This document shows, in pieces, positions 57,238 through 64,000 of a stretch of 64,000 bases of DNA; position 1 is the first letter of the stretch, and every line of letters starts with the position of its first letter. The DNA is from Hymenobacter puniceus (lineage in GTDB: Bacteria; Bacteroidota; Bacteroidia; Cytophagales; Hymenobacteraceae). The DNA lies in the NCBI RefSeq assembly GCF_014333525.1, contig NZ_JACSCX010000005.1, positions 186,001-250,000 on the forward strand. The letters run 5' to 3'. The notes under the pieces are model-generated. The model worked only from the letters and a program-made list of their open reading frames with translations, was not told the DNA's origin and did no database searches. A program made the position numbers and the translations under genes.

Positions 57238-59727
57238 ATGAAAATCTGGCTTTTCTGGCTGCTACGGCGGCCGGCCCTCTTCGCTATTGCCTTTTTGTCA
57301 GGGCTATTTACCTCGGTATCTGCCTGGGCACAGGGCGCGGGAACTATAGAAGGGACTGTACAGACAGCTGCCGGCGCGCCACTGGAATTTGCCACACTTA
57401 CGCTGCATCGGGCGCAGGATTCGGTGGTAATGAAGTCAGAGTTCAGTGACGCGAAAGGCGCTTTCCGGCTTGGGCCGGTAGCAACTGGGCGCTATCTGGT
57501 GCTGGCGTCACAGGTGGGGTTCCAGCGGCGCTGGAGTGCACCCGTGGAAGTGGCCGGCACCCTGGTGAAGCTGCCGCCGCTGGTGTTGCAGGCCAGCGGC
57601 GCTACAGCCCTGAAAGAAGTGACGGTAGTCGGCCAGAAACCCCTGTACGAGCGCCTCGCCGACCGCACCATTGTGAATGTGGAAGGCAGCACGCTGGCGG
57701 CTGGTGCTACTTCCTTGGAAGTGCTGGGCCGGGCACCGGGCGTAACCGTGGATGGCAGCGACAACCTGGCGTTACGCGGCAAGCAGGGCGTCTTGGTGCT
57801 GATCGACGGCAAGCGCCAGCCCATGACCGGCACCGAGTTGGCCGACTACCTGCGCGCCCTGCCCGCCGACCAAGTGAAAAATATCGAGCTAATCACCAAT
57901 CCGCCCGCCAAATACGATGCGCAGGGCGGTGCCGGTATCATTGCCATCAACCTCAAGAAAGACCAGCGCCTGGGCACCAACGGCAGCGTGAATGCCAGCT
58001 ACGGACTGGGCCGCTACGGCAACGACAAGTACACGGCCGGGCTCACGCTCAACCACCGCCGCAAAGGCCTCAACTTGTTTGGCAGCTACAACTACGCGGA
58101 CCGCACGAATTTTGGCGCCCTGACGATTTATCGGGACTTTTTCAGCTATCCGGACGGGCAGCGCACGTTTGCGGGCAGCACCGAGCAGGACAACTTCAGC
58201 AAGAGCCGCTCCTACTCGCACACCTGGAAAGCGGGCCTGGACTACGACCTGACCGAGCGCACGGTGCTGGGCGCCGTGGTGAGCGGCGTCGGGTTTGAGC
58301 TGGGCCAGGACGGCACCAACCTAACCGAGCAGCTAACCGATGCCAGCCAGCTGCAAGCCCGGTATGGCTCGGTGAATACGCGTAGCGTTGAGGCGCCCAA
58401 CGTAGCCGCCAACCTTAACTTCCGCCACACTTTCGGGGCTGATTCGGTGGGGCCGCGCGAGCTTACCGCCGATGCCGACCTGGCCCGCTACGACACGCGC
58501 CGCCTGCAGCTGCTGAGCACCCGCTACACCTTCCCCCGCGACTCCTCGGATTTACTCGACAGCAACCAGCAGGGGAAGCTTTCTATCTGGTCGGTGAAGG
58601 CGGATTACACGCACCTGCTAAGCAAGCAGCTCACGCTGGAGGCCGGCGGCAAGCTGAGCTGGGTGCAGTCAGACAATGACCTGCTGTTTCAGGTGCCGGG
58701 ACCCGACGGCGGCCCGCTGGTGCGCGACCCAACCCGCTCCAACCGCTTCCGCTACGATGAAAACATCAATGCCGGCTACGTGAACCTGGCGTACACGCGC
58801 CCTGGCTGGACACTACAAGCGGGTTTGCGAGGCGAGCAAACCAAGGCTACCGGCGTTCCGGACCTACCGGCGCAGGGCTTCGACCGCAACTATTTCCAGC
58901 TGTTTCCGAGTGCTGCGCTAAAGCGGGAGTTTTCCAAGAATCACTCGGTTTCGCTATCGTTGAGCCGGCGCATCGACCGGCCTTCCTACGGGCAGCTGAA
59001 TCCGTTCCGGTCCTACATCGACGCCACCACCTACGGCGCCGGCAACCCCGACCTGCGCCCGCAAACCAGCTACAACTTCGAGCTAACCCATACTTTCCAG
59101 CAGAAATACAGCCTGGGTGTAAGCTACAGCGTCACCAACGACCCCATCATCGGGACTGTGCAGCCGGCCGCTGACACGGGCCGGGCAGTGGTATCCACGA
59201 GCCAGAACCTGGGCCGCCAGCAGTATGCGGCGCTTACGCTGGATGTCCCAGTGGAGCTGGCCAAGTGGTGGACACTGACCAACAACGCGGTGCTGTATTA
59301 CAATCATTTCACCGGCGCCCTGGCCGGCACCAACCTCAACACCGGCAAAGTGGCGTATACGCTCACCAGCAACAGCTCCTTCGTGGTGGGCCGCGGCTGG
59401 AGTGCCGACCTGAATGCCCGCTACCAGTCGGCCGAGGTGTATGGCTTCTTTACGGTGCGGCCGCAGGGGCAGCTAACGGCCGGCGTCCAGAAGGCGTTGT
59501 GGGACCGGAAAGGCACGCTGAAGCTGAACGTAACGGATATTTTTTACACCAGCGTGGTCCGGGCTACTTCCACTTATCAGAACTACGTGGAGCAGTTTTA
59601 TCAGCGCGGCGACTCCCGAGTGGCCACGCTGTCGTTCAGCTACAAGCTTGGCAACGATAAAGTGTCGCCGACGCGGCGCCGCGCCAGTGGAGCCGAAGAC
59701 GAGAAGCGCCGCGCCGGTGGCTCATAA
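57238..59727 (+). CDS. TonB-dependent outer membrane receptor, paralog 2
   Basis: 829 residues from ATG 57238 (MKIWLFWLLRRPALFAIAFL). Signal peptide to about 34 (SVSAWAQ), then a carboxypeptidase-like domain (GAPLEFATLTLHRAQDSVV), plug (GQKPLYERLADRTIVNVEGS, LDGKRQPM-like segment IDGKRQPMTGTELADYLRAL) and beta-barrel ending in LSFSYKLGND with a basic tail RRRASGAEDEKRR. It shares its whole layout and many identical stretches with the receptor at 53797 (for example TVDGSDNLALRG and DQRLGTNGSVNASYG), so the two arose by duplication around the MarR gene. Substrate unknown. Confidence 0.9.
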   Translation: MKIWLFWLLRRPALFAIAFLSGLFTSVSAWAQGAGTIEGTVQTAAGAPLEFATLTLHRAQDSVVMKSEFSDAKGAFRLGPVATGRYLVLASQVGFQRRWSAPVEVAGTLVKLPPLVLQASGATALKEVTVVGQKPLYERLADRTIVNVEGSTLAAGATSLEVLGRAPGVTVDGSDNLALRGKQGVLVLIDGKRQPMTGTELADYLRALPADQVKNIELITNPPAKYDAQGGAGIIAINLKKDQRLGTNGSVNASYGLGRYGNDKYTAGLTLNHRRKGLNLFGSYNYADRTNFGALTIYRDFFSYPDGQRTFAGSTEQDNFSKSRSYSHTWKAGLDYDLTERTVLGAVVSGVGFELGQDGTNLTEQLTDASQLQARYGSVNTRSVEAPNVAANLNFRHTFGADSVGPRELTADADLARYDTRRLQLLSTRYTFPRDSSDLLDSNQQGKLSIWSVKADYTHLLSKQLTLEAGGKLSWVQSDNDLLFQVPGPDGGPLVRDPTRSNRFRYDENINAGYVNLAYTRPGWTLQAGLRGEQTKATGVPDLPAQGFDRNYFQLFPSAALKREFSKNHSVSLSLSRRIDRPSYGQLNPFRSYIDATTYGAGNPDLRPQTSYNFELTHTFQQKYSLGVSYSVTNDPIIGTVQPAADTGRAVVSTSQNLGRQQYAALTLDVPVELAKWWTLTNNAVLYYNHFTGALAGTNLNTGKVAYTLTSNSSFVVGRGWSADLNARYQSAEVYGFFTVRPQGQLTAGVQKALWDRKGTLKLNVTDIFYTSVVRATSTYQNYVEQFYQRGDSRVATLSFSYKLGNDKVSPTRRRASGAEDEKRRAGGS

Positions 59728-59787
59728 AAACACGCCGTGGCTAACTGATTCTGCTGACCTTTGTGGCTGTAGCTGCTATAATCTGCC

Positions 59788-60507
59788 GTGGCCAATTCGT
59801 ATTTTCAGTTCAAGCAATTTCGGGTCGAGCAGGGCGAATGCGCCATGAAAGTCAGCACCGACGCCTGCGTGCTGGGCGCCGTGGCCCCAGTAGCCGGGGC
59901 CCAGCGGCTGCTGGATATTGGCACCGGCACCGGCCTGCTGGCCCTGATGGCCGCCCAGCGCACTGCCACTGCCGATATTCATGCCGTGGAACTGGACCCG
60001 GCCGCCGCCGCGCAGGCCACAGCCAACTTCCAGGCCAGCCCCTGGGCGCCGCGCCTGACGCTGCATGCGCAGCCACTAGCTAGCCTAGCTGCCACTCGCC
60101 CCGCCCCTTTCGATTGTATTCTCTGCAACCCGCCCTTTTTCCGCCACTCGCTCCGCTCCCCCGATGCCCGGCGCACCACCGCCCGCCACACCACCGACGC
60201 CTCGCTGACCTTTGAGGAACTGGCTGCCTTTGCCGCTGACTTTCTGACGCCCGCCGGCCACCTCACGGTACTGCTGCCACCGCCAGAAATGCAGCACTTC
60301 GAGCGGGCCGCAACCTTGGCGGGACTATGGCCGGTGGCGCAGCTCGTCTTGCGGCACCGGGCTGGCAGCAAGCCGTTGCGCCATATTACCACCTTTGGGC
60401 GCCAGCGGGCCACATTCCAGCCAACCGAAATACTGGTGCGGGACACCAACGAGCAGTACTCCCAGGAGTTTCAGGCGCTACTGCGGCCGTTTTACCTGGA
60501 CCTATGA
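59788..60507 (+). CDS. trmN6: tRNA1(Val) (adenine37-N6)-methyltransferase
   Basis: 239-residue SAM-dependent methyltransferase of the YfiC/TrmN6 type. GTG start at 59788 (MANSYFQFKQFRVEQGECAM), which matches the family N-terminus FxFKxFxVxxxxCxMKVxTD. SAM motif LLDIGTGTGLLALM, then AVELDP, and the N6-adenine catalytic motif NPPFF in DCILCNPPFF. Short gap (60 bp) behind the TonB receptor, so it may be co-transcribed. Convergent with the ABC ATPase gene. Confidence 0.92.
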   Translation: MANSYFQFKQFRVEQGECAMKVSTDACVLGAVAPVAGAQRLLDIGTGTGLLALMAAQRTATADIHAVELDPAAAAQATANFQASPWAPRLTLHAQPLASLAATRPAPFDCILCNPPFFRHSLRSPDARRTTARHTTDASLTFEELAAFAADFLTPAGHLTVLLPPPEMQHFERAATLAGLWPVAQLVLRHRAGSKPLRHITTFGRQRATFQPTEILVRDTNEQYSQEFQALLRPFYLDL

Positions 60508-60566
60508 GCCAGCCTTTAGTTGGCTTGGTGCATCGGCCGTTCTGGTTTGCTACAGATATAAATTTT

Positions 60567-61268
60567 CTACGTTGTGGGGAGTAGCTGGCGCACCTGAGCC
60601 AGCTTGTCCTGGTAAAACTCATCCAGCAAATCAGCCTGCACCTGCCCAAACTCGGCCGCAACATAGCGGCGGCGCACGGTGCCATCGGCCAGTACGGTCA
60701 GCTCGTCGCAGAGTTCCGTGAGGGAGCCCAGCAAGTGCGAGGTCAGCAGAATGCCAGTGCCCTGCTCGCGCAGCCGCCGCAGAATTTCCATCAGCAGCAG
60801 GTTGGCGTTCAGGTCGAGGCCATTGAAGGGCTCGTCGAGGATGAGGTAGCGGAAAGGCTGCACCAGCAGCGCCAGCAATGCCAGCTTCTTTTTCATGCCA
60901 GCCGAATACTCTTCGGCGTATTGGTCGAGCGGCAGTTCCAGCAGCTGGTTCCAGCCGTTGAAATCCGGGATACGCCGCCCGCAGGCCTGCAGCGTGAACT
61001 CCAGGTACTCGCGCCCGGTGAGGCGCGGGTAGAAATAGGGCTCGTAGGGCAGCAGCCCCGTATGCGGCCGGATCGGCAGGCCGGTGCTTTCCGCCACAGT
61101 ACCCCGGTAGTCGGCATGCAAGCCGTAGAGGCAGTGGAGCAAGGTGGTTTTGCCAGCGCCGTTGGCCCCTACCAGGCCGTGCAACGTACCAGGACGTAGC
61201 GTCAGGCTCACTTCCTGCAATACCTGCTGGGTGCCGAAGGCTTTGCTCAGGTTACGTATTTCAATCAT
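60567..61268 (-). CDS. ABC transporter ATP-binding protein
   Basis: 233-residue ATPase. Walker A GANGAGKTT (near 34-42), signature YSAGMKKKLALLALL, Walker B YLILDEP and the switch TSHLLGSLTELCD. Related to short ATPases of Bacteroidota two-component ABC exporters. ATG 61268 overlaps the end of the preceding permease gene by 8 bp, so the pair is translationally coupled. Substrate unknown. Confidence 0.92.
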   Translation of the reverse strand: MIEIRNLSKAFGTQQVLQEVSLTLRPGTLHGLVGANGAGKTTLLHCLYGLHADYRGTVAESTGLPIRPHTGLLPYEPYFYPRLTGREYLEFTLQACGRRIPDFNGWNQLLELPLDQYAEEYSAGMKKKLALLALLVQPFRYLILDEPFNGLDLNANLLLMEILRRLREQGTGILLTSHLLGSLTELCDELTVLADGTVRRRYVAAEFGQVQADLLDEFYQDKLAQVRQLLPTT

Positions 61269-62205
61269 GCCGAAAAGTGGACAAACGATGGCGGCTTTTC
61301 CAGATCAGGCCACTGAAAACAACCAGCAGCAACGCGGGGAAAACGGGGTGGCCAGCAAGCAGCACTGTCATGGCCACCACGCCGCTTTGCGTGAGGCGCA
61401 CCAATAGCGCGTCGGGGTAGAAGGCATAACGGGCCAGCACGACCATCAGCAGCAAGGCTCCGCCCCACACCAGCAGCAACGCGGCCCCGCTCAGGCCAGC
61501 AGGCCCCAGGGCCAGCAATCCGGCAAATGGCGCGGCCGTGAGCAGGAAATACAATACAGCCAGCCCAACCCGCCGCCGCAGCCACACGCCTGGCCGCCGC
61601 AGTGCGGGCAGCAGCAGCGTCCAGGGCTCAGGAGTGCCATAGCAGCCAACCAGCAGCAGCACCCAAGCCGCCAGGGCCAGCGCCGGCACTATCGGGTGCT
61701 GCCGCCACCAGGCCGCTGCTGCCAGCAATAGCAGCCACCATAATTCGGCGTGCATTTGGCGGAAGCCACTCACCAGCTCCAGCGATTCGCTGCGCACCAG
61801 ACTGAGGCGGCCGCGCATGCCTGCCTGATTGGTGGCAGCGGGTAGCCAGGCGGCAGCAGCGGCCAGCACCACAGTCAGCAAGGCTGGCCAGACGCGTCCA
61901 AGCCCTAAAAGGGCTGCGGCAACCGGCAAACTCCACAACCCATACTCCAGAGCCAGCCACGGCCGAAAACGAGGCGCCGTCAGCTGCAGAAACTCCAGAT
62001 CCGGACGGCGGCGGTGTTGGCTGGCCACCAGCCCCGCCACTACCAGCGGCACCAGCCACTGCCCGGCAGCGTGCGGAGCCAGCACAAACAAAGCCCGCGC
62101 CACGGCCAGCAGCAGAAAAGGCCCCAGCAGCGCCAGCCGCCACCAGCCCAGCTCAGCCAGCAGTCGGCCTGCTATTCGTAGCCGCAGCCACAGATACCGT
62201 TTCAA
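61261..62205 (-). CDS. ABC transporter membrane subunit, hypothetical
   Basis: 314-residue, strongly hydrophobic protein with about eight predicted helices (for example LALLGPFLLLAVARALFVLA, LLLLAAAAWWRQHPIVPALALAAWVLLLVG, AGLSGAALLLVWGGALLLMV) and little conserved soluble sequence. The 8-bp overlap with the ATPase gene strongly suggests it is its membrane partner, although its sequence is not a recognised ABC-2 permease. It starts MKRYLWLRLRIAGRLLAELG with the basic lead typical of these proteins. Confidence 0.8.
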   Translation of the reverse strand: MKRYLWLRLRIAGRLLAELGWWRLALLGPFLLLAVARALFVLAPHAAGQWLVPLVVAGLVASQHRRRPDLEFLQLTAPRFRPWLALEYGLWSLPVAAALLGLGRVWPALLTVVLAAAAAWLPAATNQAGMRGRLSLVRSESLELVSGFRQMHAELWWLLLLAAAAWWRQHPIVPALALAAWVLLLVGCYGTPEPWTLLLPALRRPGVWLRRRVGLAVLYFLLTAAPFAGLLALGPAGLSGAALLLVWGGALLLMVVLARYAFYPDALLVRLTQSGVVAMTVLLAGHPVFPALLLVVFSGLIWKSRHRLSTFRHD

Positions 62206-62284
62206 GCGCGCAGATATTACCGATTCAAGACAGTGAAACTTCTCAAAGCGTATTCAATACGGCAGGCACTCACCTGCAGCTGCT

Positions 62285-63652
62285 CTAACGGAACTGACGC
62301 ACTGTTTCGTGCTCCTCGAACCGAACGCCATAGTCGGCGGCCAACTCAGCCAAAATAGGCTTGTACAAGTCGGCGCGGGTAGGGATGAGCACCCCACGGG
62401 TGGCCACTTCACCCCGCGCCAGGCGGCGCACGGCCATGCCCAGCGGCAGTCCTACGGTCTTGGCCATAGCCGTGTGCGTGGCATCGTCGCCGAGCACGAC
62501 CAGTGACGAAGTACTATCATAATGCACGCCAGCCAGTTCGAACTCGAACAGGTGCTGCATCACAATCATGTCGTGGTCGGTGGGCTGCAGCTGCCACTTT
62601 TCCGTCAGCAGGCGCTCCAGCAGCTGCGCGGGCGTGGCGTCGGCAAGGCCTACCGGTTGTTCGGTGAACATCCCCAGCCATTGTAGCCGCTGCATTTCAG
62701 GCCCCGCCAGCGGCAAGCCTAAATAGTTGGCGCAATGCGCAGCCAGTTCGATTTCAGTGGTGGTATGCGGCACCGCAACCGGCAAGTACGATTCCAGCAG
62801 CTCGCGCCACGTCAGATCGGCTGAGTTTCCAAGGTGTACCGAATCATCCGTCAAGCCCAGGCAAACCAGCGCATGCCAGGCGGCGCAATAGCCGGCCCGG
62901 CGCAACGTGCCCCGCAGAATCGTGGGAATATCCTCCAGCCCATAGGGCGCGCGGTAGCCGAGCGAATCCCGGTTGGCGTAGCCGTCGAAGTCGCCGTAAC
63001 CCGGCATCGTAATCGTTTCGGTGCGGGCAAACAGGTGCTGGTACGGAATGAAGCGCGCCCGGCCGTTTTCCAGGTATTTGGCCGTTCCCTGCCCGGCCAG
63101 CACCACGTTGCGCGGGTTCCAGGTGAACTTGTACTTCCACGGATTATCACCTTCCGAATCGGGCGCCAGAAGGCCGCCGCAATACGACTTGAAGGACGTA
63201 ATCCGGCCGCCACGGGCACGGATATTTTCAATCATAGCCATAGCCGACATATGGTCGAGGCCGGGGTCGAGGCCACATTCCATCAGCAACGTACTGCCCG
63301 CAACTCGTGCGGCGGCATCAAGCCCCCTGATTTCCTCACTCACGTAGCTGGCCGTAGCCAGATGCCGGCCTAGCTGCACACACATCCGGGCCACCGGGCC
63401 GTGCAGAAGAGCCGGCAGCATTGAAATAACGATGTCGGAGTTAGCTACCAATTCCTGCAACAGGGTTTCGTCTTCCAGCGCGAAGGGCACAGCACGGGCA
63501 TATTCGCTGTGAGCGGCCAGCACCGGCGCCAGATGCGCAGGATTGGCATCTGCTACAATGATTTGCCAGTTTTCGGTGGCTGCCTGGCGCAGCAGATACT
63601 GAATCAGCGAGGAAGCAGAGCGGCCGGCTCCTAGCAAGGTAATACGAGTCAT
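62285..63652 (-). CDS. Saccharopine dehydrogenase-like enzyme (LYS9/SDH C-terminal type)
   Basis: 455 residues from ATG 63652 (MTRITLLGAGRSASSLIQYL). Rossmann motif LLGAGRSASSLIQYLL at the N-terminus, then DIVISMLPALLHGPVARMCV and the family signature ECGLDPGLDHMSAMAMIENI, and GGLLAPDSEGDNPWKYKFTWNP followed by NVVLAGQG, which is the saccharopine dehydrogenase (glutamate-forming) C-terminal domain. It probably splits saccharopine to lysine or semialdehyde and glutamate in lysine catabolism. No lysine-ketoglutarate reductase domain is present. Upstream extension of the frame is not conserved. Confidence 0.92.
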   Translation of the reverse strand: MTRITLLGAGRSASSLIQYLLRQAATENWQIIVADANPAHLAPVLAAHSEYARAVPFALEDETLLQELVANSDIVISMLPALLHGPVARMCVQLGRHLATASYVSEEIRGLDAAARVAGSTLLMECGLDPGLDHMSAMAMIENIRARGGRITSFKSYCGGLLAPDSEGDNPWKYKFTWNPRNVVLAGQGTAKYLENGRARFIPYQHLFARTETITMPGYGDFDGYANRDSLGYRAPYGLEDIPTILRGTLRRAGYCAAWHALVCLGLTDDSVHLGNSADLTWRELLESYLPVAVPHTTTEIELAAHCANYLGLPLAGPEMQRLQWLGMFTEQPVGLADATPAQLLERLLTEKWQLQPTDHDMIVMQHLFEFELAGVHYDSTSSLVVLGDDATHTAMAKTVGLPLGMAVRRLARGEVATRGVLIPTRADLYKPILAELAADYGVRFEEHETVRQFR

Positions 63653-63920
63653 GCAGGGGAATTTGCGGGGGAATAGCGTCGTCGGCTTGGCAAACGAAAC
63701 AGCACAAAGCGGGGTCAATTCTAGTGAATTCCAGCCAATCAGCTGCTACCTCCCTGCGCGCACATCACGCAGTGGCAGCGAAACTCTGCCGCGTACTGGC
63801 TGCCAGCTACGCCTTCAGCAAGCCAGTTGGCGTCATTGCGTAAGAATTGTAGTACATTCACCGCCCCTTCTACAGCCGGGGCCGCGAGCCGGTACCGCAA
63901 TATCTATTTCTGCCTACTTC

Positions 63921-64000
63921 ATGGCCCACCCGCTCCACCTCACTATTCACGTCGAGGTTCTCACTGAAGCCGAGCTAACGCCCGCCGAAGCTACCACCTG
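63921..64000 (+). CDS. Unidentified gene, 5' end only
   Basis: An ATG at 63921 opens a frame MAHPLHLTIHVEVLTEAELT that is still open at the window end (26 complete codons). Too short to place in a family. The 268-bp gap before it (63653-63920) shows no repeat or other gene. Confidence 0.4.
   Translation, partial: MAHPLHLTIHVEVLTEAELTPAEATT

Noticed and set aside
62540-62560. TTCGAACTCGAAC as a tRNA T-loop
   Set aside because: It is within the saccharopine dehydrogenase-like gene and no acceptor or anticodon stem can be drawn around it.

Overview
The window looks like chromosome of a GC-rich member of the Bacteroidota, most likely a Hymenobacter-like Cytophagales bacterium. This is inferred from three things: TonB-dependent receptors with a carboxypeptidase-like N-terminus, a GldM-like lipoprotein and TAnnTTTG promoter-like boxes before several genes, all in strongly GC-rich coding sequence. 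There is no rRNA, tRNA, CRISPR array, phage or intact insertion sequence that I can see.

Layout. 1-9.7 kb: end of a response regulator and its histidine kinase, surE, a lipoprotein, a DoxX protein, a secreted M14 peptidase, an ABC exporter pair and a secreted Tyr-rich protein. 9.8-13.9 kb: periplasmic trehalase, ribBA, proC. 14-20.3 kb (minus strand): a DUF3592 protein, two GT4 glycosyltransferases, a K+ channel with RCK domains, and dnaG. 20.5-25 kb: luciferase-like oxidoreductase, a secreted esterase-like protein, and an Mrp/NifU iron-sulfur pair. 25.2-27.4 kb: an MpaB-like oxygenase, a DUF2809 protein, then an abrupt AT-rich island with one small membrane ORF. 27.6-32.5 kb: fumarylacetoacetase, glycerol-3-phosphate dehydrogenase, a zinc alcohol dehydrogenase with a small conserved partner. 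32.6-43.7 kb (minus strand): a short-chain carboxylate cluster in the order porin, MHS-type transporter, DUF3311-like small membrane protein, SLC5-STAC-histidine kinase, receiver-only regulator, propionyl-CoA synthetase, acetyl-CoA synthetase. 43.8-52 kb: an orphan IS1-InsA-like DNA-binding protein, an amber-interrupted pseudogene, M28 peptidase, a TPR histidine kinase that lacks the phospho-acceptor histidine, flavin reductase, GldM-like lipoprotein, alanine dehydrogenase and tsaE. 52-64 kb: an aminotransferase, two paralogous TonB receptors flanking a MarR regulator, a tRNA methyltransferase, an ABC pair and a saccharopine dehydrogenase-like enzyme.

The most unusual material is intergenic. 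(a) Several gaps between co-directional genes are filled almost exactly by inverted repeats built from degenerate 7-8 nt words containing stop triplets. They start at or inside the stop codon of the upstream gene and reach, or nearly reach, the start codon of the next. Because the word length is not a multiple of three, most of them place stops in all three frames within about 30 nt. (b) A superfamily of long hairpins with GTCAT...ATGAC ends recurs at least nine times between genes. (c) Other palindromes include a 24-bp perfect stem with a 4-nt loop and a 26-bp perfect stem.

How the genes work together: the 32.6-43.7 kb cluster can be read as sensing, outer- and inner-membrane uptake, and CoA activation of acetate/propionate. 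ribBA, proC, dnaG, tsaE, trmN6 and Mrp/NifU are housekeeping genes. TreA, the M14 and M28 peptidases, the porin and the TonB receptors fit a secreted or cell-surface scavenging lifestyle.
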